From positions 59,487-123,486 of the forward strand of contig NZ_JAPDUI010000001.1 of the NCBI RefSeq assembly GCF_025980345.1: a stretch of DNA of 64,000 bases. The letters are read 5' to 3'. The DNA is from Arenimonas sp. GDDSR-1 (lineage in GTDB: Bacteria; Pseudomonadota; Gammaproteobacteria; Xanthomonadales; Xanthomonadaceae). Both the position numbers and the translations under genes were made by a program. This document shows positions 36,522 to 43,711 of the stretch, piece by piece. The notes below the pieces were generated by a model, which saw only the letters and a list, made by a program, of their open reading frames with translations, was not told the DNA's origin and did no database searches. The first letter of the stretch is position 1. Each line of letters opens with the position of its first letter.

Positions 36522-38021
36522 TTACTTCATTGTCGGCATGCTGAACTCGGCACCGGCACGGATGCCGGTCGGCCAACGCGCGGTGATGGTTTTCAGTCGG
36601 GTATAGAAGCGGACGCCATCGTTGCCGTGCATATGCAGAGGCCCGAACAGGGAACGCTTCCAGCCCCCGAAGCTGTGGAACGCCATCGGAACGGGAATCG
36701 GCACATTGACGCCGACCATGCCGACCTGGATGCTGTGGCTGAACTGACGCGCGGCATCGCCGTCACGGGTGAAGATGGCGGTGCCGTTGCCGTATTCATG
36801 ATCATTGATCAGTCGGCACGCGGTGTTGAAATCCGGCACACGCACGATGCACAGAACGGGCCCGAAGATTTCCTCTTTGTAGATTTTCATGGCCGGGCTG
36901 ACCCGGTCGAACAAAGTGCCGCCGAGGTAGAAGCCATCTTCATGACCGGCAACTTTCAGGCCGCGTCCATCCACCAGCAGTTCAGCGCCTTCGGATTCAC
37001 CGGCGTCGATGTAGCCTTTGACTTTATCGCGGTGCTGGCAGGTCACCAGCGGGCCCATGTCCGGATTGTCTTTATCGCCCGGGCCGACGCGCAGGCTGGC
37101 GACCATCGGTTTGAGCTTTGCAATCAAGGCTTCGGCAGCGGCATCGCCGACGCACACCGCGACTGAAATGGCCATGCAGCGTTCGCCGGCCGAGCCGTAG
37201 CCGGCACCGAGCAGGGCATTGGCAGCCTGGTCCATGTCGGCATCCGGCATGATCACCATGTGGTTCTTGGCGCCGCCCAGCGCCTGCACGCGCTTTCCGG
37301 CGGCGCTACCGCGGGCATAGATGTATTCGGCAATCGGCGTGGAACCGACGAAACTGACGGCCTGCACGCGCGGATCATCAAGCAGGACATCCACGGCTTC
37401 CTTGTCGCCGTGCACTACATTGAACACGCCATCCGGCAATCCGGCTTCTTTCAGCAGGCGGGCGAGAATCAGGGTCGGCGTCGGATCACGTTCCGAGGGT
37501 TTCAGAATGAAGGTATTGCCGCAGGCGATGGCGATCGGAAACATCCACATCGGCACCATGCAGGGAAAATTGAACGGCGTGATGCCCGCGACCACGCCGA
37601 GCGGCGCGTATTCGCTGTAGGAATCCACCCCGGTACCGACGTTCATCGAATGCTCGCCTTTGACCAGATGCGGAATGCCGCAGGCGAATTCGACCACTTC
37701 CAGGCCGCGGGTCAGCTCGCCTTTGGCATCGGAAAATACCTTGCCGTGTTCATGGGTGATGGCCAGCGCGATTTCATCGGCATGGTCTTCCAGCAGTTGC
37801 TTGAACTTGAACATGACCCGGGCCCGGGCCAGCGGGGTGGTTGCGGCCCACGCCGGAAAGGCGGCCTGTGCCGAGGCAATGGCCGTCTCCACATCGCTTT
37901 TGTCCGCCAGGGACACCCGTCCGGTGACCGCGCCGGTGGCCGGATTGAACACCTCGGCGCTGCGTGTGCCGGTGCCGAAAACGGCTTTGCCGTCGATGAA
38001 ATGGGCGATGGTGGCGGTCAT
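36522..38021 (-). CDS. mmsA: CoA-acylating methylmalonate/malonate-semialdehyde dehydrogenase
   Basis: MmsA converts methylmalonate semialdehyde to propionyl-CoA or malonate semialdehyde to acetyl-CoA, with loss of CO2. The 499-residue ALDH shows the family-specific [24 protein letters not shown] (quoted in parts) and [14 protein letters not shown] with the catalytic cysteine near residue 283. [22 protein letters not shown] is a strong MmsA signature. Downstream of oapT and ald its likely job is the beta-alanine route (malonate semialdehyde to acetyl-CoA), though valine breakdown is equally compatible chemically. The gap to ald is 13 bases. Confidence 0.93.
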   Translation of the reverse strand: MTATIAHFIDGKAVFGTGTRSAEVFNPATGAVTGRVSLADKSDVETAIASAQAAFPAWAATTPLARARVMFKFKQLLEDHADEIALAITHEHGKVFSDAKGELTRGLEVVEFACGIPHLVKGEHSMNVGTGVDSYSEYAPLGVVAGITPFNFPCMVPMWMFPIAIACGNTFILKPSERDPTPTLILARLLKEAGLPDGVFNVVHGDKEAVDVLLDDPRVQAVSFVGSTPIAEYIYARGSAAGKRVQALGGAKNHMVIMPDADMDQAANALLGAGYGSAGERCMAISVAVCVGDAAAEALIAKLKPMVASLRVGPGDKDNPDMGPLVTCQHRDKVKGYIDAGESEGAELLVDGRGLKVAGHEDGFYLGGTLFDRVSPAMKIYKEEIFGPVLCIVRVPDFNTACRLINDHEYGNGTAIFTRDGDAARQFSHSIQVGMVGVNVPIPVPMAFHSFGGWKRSLFGPLHMHGNDGVRFYTRLKTITARWPTGIRAGAEFSMPTMK

Positions 38022-38034
38022 GGCGTATTTCCGG

Positions 38035-39153
38035 TCAGGCGTTCAAGGCATCGGCGGCGGACACATAGGCGTAACCGAGATCGTCGGCAACGGCCTTGTA
38101 GGTGATTTTGCCGGCATGCACGTTCAGGCCGTTGAGCAGGTGCGGATCGGCCAGCAAGGCCGCTTTGGCGCCCTTGTTGGCAATCTGTACGGCGAAAGGC
38201 AGGGTGGCGTTGGTCAGTGCGAAAGTGGAGGTGCGTGCCACGCCGCCGGGCATGTTGGCCACGCAGTAGTGAATGACGCCGTCCACTTCATAGGTCGGGT
38301 TCTGGTGGGTGGTGGCTTTCGAGGTTTCAAAGCACCCGCCCTGATCGATGGCGACATCGACCAGCACCGAGCCCGGACGCATCAGCTTGAGCTGCTCGCG
38401 TGACACCAGTTTCGGTGCAGCCGCGCCGGGAATCAACACGGCGCCGATGACCAGGTCGGTGTCCGGCAGGCGTTCTTCGATGGCGTCATGGGTCGAATAG
38501 ATGGTGGTGATGCGGTCGCCGTACAGTTCGTCCAGGTATTTCAGACGATCCAAGGAACGGTCGAGAATGGTGACATGCGCGCCCATGCCCATGGCCATGC
38601 GCGCGGCGTTGATGCCGACCACGCCGCCGCCGATGACCAGTACTTCCGCCGGTTTCACGCCCGGTACGCCGCCGAGCAGCACGCCGGATCCGCCTTGGGC
38701 TTTTTCCAGCGCATGCGCGCCGGCCTGGATCGACATGCGACCGGCCACCTCGGACATCGGTGCCAGCAGGGGCAGGCCGCCCTTACGGTCGGTCACGGTT
38801 TCATAGGCGATGGCCGTGCAGCCGGAGGCAACCAGGGCCTTGGTCTGTTCCGGATCGGGTGCCAGATGCAGGTAGGTATAGAGAATCTGGCCCGGGCGCA
38901 GCATGGCGCATTCGACCGGCTGCGGCTCCTTGACCTTGATGATCATCTCGGCGCGTTTGAAGATTTCCTCGGCACTGTCGACGATTTCCGCGCCGGCCTT
39001 CTCGTACTGTTCGTTGGTCAGGCCGATCGACTTGCCGCCGTCGCGCTGGACCATGACCTTGTGGCCGTTGGCAATCAGTTCGCGGGCGCCGGACGGGGTC
39101 AGTCCGATGCGGTATTCATGGTTTTTGATTTCTTTCGGGACGCCGATAAGCAT
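38035..39153 (-). CDS. ald: Alanine dehydrogenase
   Basis: Ald interconverts alanine and pyruvate with NAD and ammonium. It has 372 residues: [20 protein letters not shown] at the N-terminus with the pyruvate-binding arginine, [11 protein letters not shown] with a catalytic lysine region, LHLAPD with the conserved histidine, and the NAD turn [20 protein letters not shown]. It lies between oapT and mmsA, so it probably returns the alanine formed by pyruvate-dependent transamination to pyruvate. It could also handle alanine from kynureninase. Confidence 0.96.
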   Translation of the reverse strand: MLIGVPKEIKNHEYRIGLTPSGARELIANGHKVMVQRDGGKSIGLTNEQYEKAGAEIVDSAEEIFKRAEMIIKVKEPQPVECAMLRPGQILYTYLHLAPDPEQTKALVASGCTAIAYETVTDRKGGLPLLAPMSEVAGRMSIQAGAHALEKAQGGSGVLLGGVPGVKPAEVLVIGGGVVGINAARMAMGMGAHVTILDRSLDRLKYLDELYGDRITTIYSTHDAIEERLPDTDLVIGAVLIPGAAAPKLVSREQLKLMRPGSVLVDVAIDQGGCFETSKATTHQNPTYEVDGVIHYCVANMPGGVARTSTFALTNATLPFAVQIANKGAKAALLADPHLLNGLNVHAGKITYKAVADDLGYAYVSAADALNA

Positions 39154-39186
39154 GGGGAACTCCGGATGGCTTGAAGTGGGGTGATT

Positions 39187-40548
39187 TTAAGCGGTTTCGC
39201 GGATCGCGTCGGCGATTTTGGCGAAAAGCGTGTCGATATGGAATTTTTCCAGAATCAGTGGCGGCGACAGGGCGATCACGTCGCCGGTAACGCGGATGAG
39301 CACATCCTTTTCATGGAAGCATTTGGTGAACACCTCGTAAGCACGGGTGCCGGGTTTGCCCTCACGGGGGGCAAGCTCGATGGCGCCGATCAGACCGAAG
39401 TTGCGGATGTCGATCACATTGGGCAGACCTTTGAGCTGGTGGATGGCATCTTCCCAGTACTGTTCCAGGCTGATGGCCTTTTCGAACAGGTTCTCCTCGG
39501 CGTAGATGTCCAGCGTAGCCAAGGCGGCGGCGCAGGCCAGCGGGTGGCCGGAGTAGGTGTAGCCATGGAACAGGTCGATCATGTTCTCCGGGCCGGTCAT
39601 GAATGCCTCATGGACCTTGTCGGCGATGAACACGGCGCCCATCGGGACGCAGCCGTTGCTCAGGCCCTTGGCGGTGGTGATCAGATCCGGTGTGACGTTG
39701 AAGCGTTGTGCCGCAAAGGCTTTGCCGACCCGACCATAACCGGTAATGACCTCATCAAATATCAACAATATTCCGTACTTATCGCAGATTTCTCGAATTC
39801 GCTTCAAGTAGCCATCCGGCGGAATGATGACGCCGGCAGAGCCGGCAATCGGCTCAATGATGACCGCAGCAATGGTGCTGGCATCATGCAGCGCCACCAA
39901 ACGTTCAAGATCCTCGGCCAATTCCAGACCGTGCTGGGGCAGGCCGCGTGTGAAGGCGTTCCGGCCAATGTCCAGAGTATGGCGCAGGTGATCGACGCCG
40001 GACAGGCCGTTGCCATACCATTTACGGTTGTTCGGGAGCCCGCCGACGGAAATGCCGCCGAACCCGACCCCGTGATAGCCCTTTTCGCGTCCGATCAAAC
40101 GGGTGCGCTGGCCCTCACCACGGGCGCGGTGATAGGCCAGGGCGATTTTCAGGGCAGTGTCCACCGATTCCGATCCGGAATTGGTAAAGAACACATGATT
40201 CAATGTGTCTGGAGCGATGGCGGCCAGCCGCTCCGCCAACACAAAAGGCAGCGGGTGGCCCATTTGGAAAGTCGGGGCAAAATCAAGGGTGGCAATCTGT
40301 TGTTGAACGGCATCGATGATGCGCTGTCGGCCATGCCCGGCATTGCAGCACCACAGACCGCCGGTGCCATCCAAGATCTGCCGGCCGTCCGTGCTCTGGT
40401 AATACATGCCTTCGGCGCTGGCCAGCAGGCGTGGCGCGTGTTTGAACTGCCGGTTGGCCGAAAACGGCATCCAGAACGCATCCATGTGCTCGGGGCTTTG
40501 CGTGGCCTGACTCTTATAGTGTTGATGATAGGAGGTTTTATCGTTCAT
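39187..40548 (-). CDS. oapT: Omega-amino acid:pyruvate aminotransferase (beta-alanine/putrescine type)
   Basis: This class III PLP aminotransferase moves an omega-amino group to pyruvate, giving alanine. The 453-residue protein follows Pseudomonas omega-amino acid:pyruvate aminotransferase: FWMPFSANRQFKHAPRLL, VFFTNSGSESVDTALK, GYHGVGFGGISVGG, IIEPIAGSAGVIIPP, LIFDEVITGYGR and the Schiff-base lysine in TTAKGLSNG. An in-frame GTG at 40557 is an alternative start; neither has a clear ribosome site. Divergent from puuR and upstream of ald and mmsA, it fits beta-alanine or diamine breakdown. Confidence 0.9.
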   Translation of the reverse strand: MNDKTSYHQHYKSQATQSPEHMDAFWMPFSANRQFKHAPRLLASAEGMYYQSTDGRQILDGTGGLWCCNAGHGRQRIIDAVQQQIATLDFAPTFQMGHPLPFVLAERLAAIAPDTLNHVFFTNSGSESVDTALKIALAYHRARGEGQRTRLIGREKGYHGVGFGGISVGGLPNNRKWYGNGLSGVDHLRHTLDIGRNAFTRGLPQHGLELAEDLERLVALHDASTIAAVIIEPIAGSAGVIIPPDGYLKRIREICDKYGILLIFDEVITGYGRVGKAFAAQRFNVTPDLITTAKGLSNGCVPMGAVFIADKVHEAFMTGPENMIDLFHGYTYSGHPLACAAALATLDIYAEENLFEKAISLEQYWEDAIHQLKGLPNVIDIRNFGLIGAIELAPREGKPGTRAYEVFTKCFHEKDVLIRVTGDVIALSPPLILEKFHIDTLFAKIADAIRETA

Positions 40549-40587
40549 GGCGGTCACGATTTGGGCTGTTGAGCGATACTATACAGT

Positions 40588-40603
40588 GTTGAATAAATTT
40601 TAC
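40588..40603. promoter_or_regulatory. Putative PuuR-type operator, oapT-proximal
   Basis: GTTGAATAAATTTTAC is the complement of GTAAAATTTATTCAAC, similar to the ydcS-upstream and puuR-proximal copies. It lies 40 bases upstream of the oapT start, where it could overlap that gene's promoter. Confidence 0.5.
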
Positions 40604-40615
40604 AATAGGCGGTTT

Positions 40616-40632
40616 TGTAAATTATATTTACA
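40616..40632. promoter_or_regulatory. Perfect inverted repeat in the oapT/puuR intergenic region
   Basis: TGTAAA-TTATA-TTTACA is symmetric and sits midway between the two divergent genes. It differs from the TTCAAC motif, so it may serve another regulator or be a second element of the same operator. Confidence 0.45.
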
Positions 40633-40660
40633 TAAAGATTGACCTTAAAAGCGGAAAGTG

Positions 40661-40673
40661 TTAAATATTCAAC
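40661..40673. promoter_or_regulatory. Putative PuuR-type operator, puuR-proximal
   Basis: TTAAATATTCAAC (continuing ATCAC) lies 28 bases before the puuR start and inverts the oapT-proximal copy. AAATATTCAACA resembles the E. coli PuuR box AAAATATAATGAACA apart from two bases of spacing. Confidence 0.5.
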
Positions 40674-40701
40674 ATCACAATTGACACGCCAAGCAGACCC
40701 C

Positions 40702-41250
40702 ATGGATATCGGTTTACGCCTTCAGGAAGTTCGCAACAAGAAGGGCCTGAGCCAGCGCGAGTTGGCCAAACGGGTCGGGGTCACCAACAGCACCATCTCA
40801 CTGATTGAGCAGAACAAGGTCAGCCCCTCGATCAGCTCCCTGAAAAAGGTCCTGGACGGCATCCCGATTTCGCTGGCCGACTTTTTCACGGTCGATCTGG
40901 GCCACGATGCCGATGATTCCCCGTTTTACAGCAAAGATGAACAGATTGACGTCGGCAACGGCGGCATTCATTACTACCTGGTCGGTCAGAACAAGCCCCA
41001 GCGCCAGATGTGCATTCTGCGCGAAGTGATGCCGGCCGGCTCGGACACCGGCAAAGAGATGTTGCTGCACGAAGGCGAAGAGGGCGGGGTCATCATTCAG
41101 GGCGAAATCGAACTCACGGTCGGCGATCAGGTCCGTGTGCTTGGTCCCGGCGATGCGTATTACTTTGAAAGCAAAACCCCGCACCGCTTCCGCAATGTCG
41201 GCAAGCAGGATGCCATTCTGGTCAGCGCCAACACGCCGGCCACCTTCTAA
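40702..41250 (+). CDS. puuR: PuuR-like HTH/cupin transcriptional regulator
   Basis: The 182-residue protein joins an XRE-type helix-turn-helix (RLQEVRNKKGLSQRELAKRVG...NSTISLIEQNKVSPSISSLKK, about residues 6-52) to a C-terminal cupin (HEGEEGGVIIQGEIELTVGD, PHRFRN). End and middle match E. coli PuuR, the putrescine-responsive repressor, down to the final NTPATF. The start ATG at 40702 is chosen over the track's TTG at 40639, which lies in operator-rich intergenic DNA. It is followed by puuC and divergent from oapT, as expected for a local polyamine-catabolism repressor. Confidence 0.92.
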   Translation: MDIGLRLQEVRNKKGLSQRELAKRVGVTNSTISLIEQNKVSPSISSLKKVLDGIPISLADFFTVDLGHDADDSPFYSKDEQIDVGNGGIHYYLVGQNKPQRQMCILREVMPAGSDTGKEMLLHEGEEGGVIIQGEIELTVGDQVRVLGPGDAYYFESKTPHRFRNVGKQDAILVSANTPATF

Positions 41251-41273
41251 TTCACGATTAACGAGACCGCTCC

Positions 41274-42776
41274 ATGTCCAAGAAACTCACCCGCGCCGAG
41301 TGGGAGGCCAAAGCCGCAGCGCTTTCCATCCGAACCCAGGCCTTCATCGATGGCGCCTATGTCGATGCCGCCTCCGGTAAAACCTTCAGCTGTGTCAGTC
41401 CGATGGACGGCAAGTCCCGTGCCCGGATCGCCGAGTGCGAAGCCGAAGATATCAATCGTGCGGTCGCTGCCGCCCGTCGCGCCTTCGAGGCCGGGGTGTG
41501 GTCGGAAACGTCCCCGGTACACCGCAAGAAAACCCTGCAGAAGTTCGCGCTTCTGTTGGAAAAACATGCCGAAGAACTGGCCTTGCTGGAATCCATTGAT
41601 ATGGGCAAGCCGGTCGCCGATGCGCTGGCCATCGATGTCGCCGCCAGTGTCCGTTGCCTGAACTGGACGGCGGAAGCCATCGACAAGGTGTACGGCGAAA
41701 TCGCGCCGACGCCGCAGCATGAGTTGGGTTTGATCACCCGTGAGCCTCTCGGCGTCGTCGGTGCCATTGTGCCTTGGAACTTCCCCCTGCTGATGGCGAG
41801 CTGGAAATTCGCACCGGCCCTGGCGATGGGTAATTCGGTCATTCTGAAACCTTCGGAGAAGTCGCCGCTGTCCGCCATCCGCATCGCCGAACTGGCCATC
41901 GAGGCCGGCATTCCTCCGGGCGTTTTCAACGTCCTGCCGGGCTTCGGCAAGGGTGCGGGCGAGCCGCTGGCCCTGCACATGGATGTCGACGGCCTGGTGT
42001 TCACCGGTTCGACCGGCGTCGGCAAGCATCTGCTGCAGTGCGCCGGACAATCCAACATGAAGCGCGCCTACATGGAATGCGGCGGCAAGAGTCCGAATGT
42101 GGTGTTTGCCGACGCTCCGGATCTTCAGGCGGCCGCGGAGGCCGCCGCCATCGGTATTTTCTTCAATCAGGGCGAAGTCTGTACGGCCGCCTCGCGCCTG
42201 CTGGTCGAGCGTTCCATCAAGGATGATTTCGTCAAGCTGGTGGTCGAGGCCGGCAAGCAGCTTTATCCGAAGCATCCGTTCGAGCCCGGCGCGCCGATGG
42301 GCGCCATCGTCGATGAAGGCCAGATGCAGCGCGTTCTGTCCTACATCGAAAAAGGCAAGGCCGAGGGCGCCCGACTGGCCTTGGGCGGCGAGCGCGTGAT
42401 GACCGAAACCGGCGGCTATTATGTCGCTCCGACGGTATTCGATGATGTTGCACACGACATGACGATTTCGAAAGAAGAAATCTTCGGGCCGGTATTGTCG
42501 GTCATCGCCTTCGATGATGAAAAAGAAGCCATCCGCATCGCCAACGACACCGATTTCGGCCTGGCTGCCGGGGTCTGGACGTCCAATCTCAGCCGCGGCC
42601 ACCGCGTGGCCAAGAAACTCCGTGCCGGCAGCGTCTGGGTCAATTACTGGGACGGCGGTGACATGACCGCGCCGTTCGGCGGTTTCAAACAATCCGGCAA
42701 CGGCCGTGATAAATCCCTGCATGCCTTCGAGAAATACACCGAATTGAAGGCCACCTGGATCAACTTGAAATCCTGA
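41274..42776 (+). CDS. puuC: PuuC-like aldehyde dehydrogenase
   Basis: PuuC oxidises gamma-glutamyl-gamma-aminobutyraldehyde, and homologues oxidise 3-aminopropanal and related amino-aldehydes. The 500-residue protein aligns along its length with E. coli PuuC: AEAIDKVYGEIAPT, IVPWNFPLLMASWKF, ILKPSEKSPLSAIR, MECGGKSPNVVFAD and the catalytic C303 in NQGEVCTAASR. GDMTAPFGGFKQSGNGRDKSLHA closes the signature. No puuA, puuB or puuD is in the window, so a non-glutamylated substrate is likely. Its stop overlaps dapB by one base. Confidence 0.92.
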   Translation: MSKKLTRAEWEAKAAALSIRTQAFIDGAYVDAASGKTFSCVSPMDGKSRARIAECEAEDINRAVAAARRAFEAGVWSETSPVHRKKTLQKFALLLEKHAEELALLESIDMGKPVADALAIDVAASVRCLNWTAEAIDKVYGEIAPTPQHELGLITREPLGVVGAIVPWNFPLLMASWKFAPALAMGNSVILKPSEKSPLSAIRIAELAIEAGIPPGVFNVLPGFGKGAGEPLALHMDVDGLVFTGSTGVGKHLLQCAGQSNMKRAYMECGGKSPNVVFADAPDLQAAAEAAAIGIFFNQGEVCTAASRLLVERSIKDDFVKLVVEAGKQLYPKHPFEPGAPMGAIVDEGQMQRVLSYIEKGKAEGARLALGGERVMTETGGYYVAPTVFDDVAHDMTISKEEIFGPVLSVIAFDDEKEAIRIANDTDFGLAAGVWTSNLSRGHRVAKKLRAGSVWVNYWDGGDMTAPFGGFKQSGNGRDKSLHAFEKYTELKATWINLKS

Positions 42777-43450
42777 TGAGCGCGCCCGTCAAATTGCTGA
42801 TTCACGGGGCTTCCGGGCGGATGGGACAAGCGCTGATCCGACTGGCGCAGGCCAACCCGCTGCTGAAAGTGGTGGCCATGACCGGGCGCAGCGCCTTTCC
42901 GCCCTTGGCCGAAGTGCCCGAATTCGATGTGGCCGTCGATTTCAGTTCGCCGGAGGGCTTCGATGCGGTTTTGGCCCTTTGCCTGCAGCGCGGCAAGCCG
43001 TTGGTCAGCGGTACCACGGGGCTCAGTCCGGCCCAGTTCCAGGCGCTCAAGCAGGCCGGCGACCACATACCTGCGCTCTGGGCCTCCAATTATTCGCTGG
43101 GCGTGGCGGTATTGAACCGGCTCGTCGCCCAGGCCGGCCAATGGCTCAAGCATTGGCAGCTCGACATTCTGGAAAGCCACCACATCCACAAGAAAGATGC
43201 GCCCTCGGGCACGGCCTTGAGTCTGGGGGAAACCGCGCAGGCTGCGACCGGAACCGAACCGGTCTATCACTCGCTGCGATGCGGCGATGTTGTCGGCGAG
43301 CACACGGTGCAGTTCACCGGGCAGGGAGAGCGCATCGAGCTGGTACACCGTGCCACCAATCGCGACATCTTCGCCCAAGGCGCCTTGTTCGCGGCTGAAA
43401 AAATCCACGGCAAACTGAACGGCCATTATCGGTTTGATGACCTGCTGTGA
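42776..43450 (+). CDS. dapB: 4-hydroxy-tetrahydrodipicolinate reductase
   Basis: DapB makes tetrahydrodipicolinate for lysine and peptidoglycan. At 224 residues it is shorter than E. coli DapB (273). The NAD(P) motif HGASGRMGQ is at about 9-17, VSGTTG near 78-83, ASNYSLGVAVL in the middle, and the active-site ESHHIHKKDAPSGTA with the catalytic histidines and lysine is intact. The start overlaps puuC by one base (TGATG), tying an essential biosynthetic gene to the polyamine operon. In Xanthomonas dapB lies directly before carA; here gcvP intervenes. Confidence 0.94.
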   Translation: MSAPVKLLIHGASGRMGQALIRLAQANPLLKVVAMTGRSAFPPLAEVPEFDVAVDFSSPEGFDAVLALCLQRGKPLVSGTTGLSPAQFQALKQAGDHIPALWASNYSLGVAVLNRLVAQAGQWLKHWQLDILESHHIHKKDAPSGTALSLGETAQAATGTEPVYHSLRCGDVVGEHTVQFTGQGERIELVHRATNRDIFAQGALFAAEKIHGKLNGHYRFDDLL

Positions 43451-43481
43451 GCGAAAAAAGCCGCTGATTCGCCATGTAACT

Positions 43482-43490
43482 TGGTATAAT
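43482..43490 (+). promoter_or_regulatory. Extended -10 promoter for the glycine riboswitch and gcvP
   Basis: TGGTATAAT combines an extended TG-n element with a perfect TATAAT box, about 10 bases before the riboswitch. No strong -35 is seen, as is usual for extended -10 promoters. Confidence 0.75.
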
Positions 43491-43499
43491 TGCTTGCCG

Positions 43500-43652
43500 T
43501 GCGGGAGAGATTGGATTCCCAGCGCCGAAGGAGCAACCGCCCCGGAAACTCTCAGGCAAAAGAACCGCCGGTGAACACACTCTGAAAAACGGCGCGGCCG
43601 ATGCCGGCGCCTGCCGACGGGATAACACTCTCAGGCAAACAGACAGAGGGGG
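43500..43652 (+). ncRNA. Tandem glycine riboswitch upstream of gcvP
   Basis: Two glycine aptamers are recognisable. The first runs from GCGGGAGAGATTGG through CGCCGAAGGAGCAA to ACTCTCAGGCAAAAGAACCG. The second runs from ACACTCTG through GCCGATGCCGGCGCCTG to AACACTCTCAGGCAAACAGACAGAGG. The doubled CTCTCAGGCAAA core and the linker are diagnostic. A hairpin CCGGACA-N6-TGTCCGG (43661-43680) before gcvP may be part of the expression platform. The usual outcome is gcv expression switched on by glycine. Confidence 0.93.
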
Positions 43653-43660
43653 CGCCGATG

Positions 43661-43680
43661 CCGGACAGGCTGATGTCCGG
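43661..43680 (+). other. Hairpin in the gcvP riboswitch expression platform
   Basis: CCGGACA, a six-base loop and TGTCCGG form a 7-bp stem between the second aptamer and the gcvP ribosome site. It lacks a T-run, so control at translation initiation is more likely than termination. Confidence 0.5.
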
Positions 43681-43711
43681 TTTCCGATGCGCGCCCACTC
43701 AGAGAGCTGTC

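Noticed and set aside
40639-40701. N-terminal extension of puuR from a TTG codon
   Set aside because: It covers the operator-rich intergenic DNA, and the PuuR family begins close to MDIGLRLQEV.
43601-43711. N-terminal extension of gcvP from 43601
   Set aside because: The extension lies inside the second glycine aptamer; the ATG at 43712 gives the normal N-terminus with a ribosome site.
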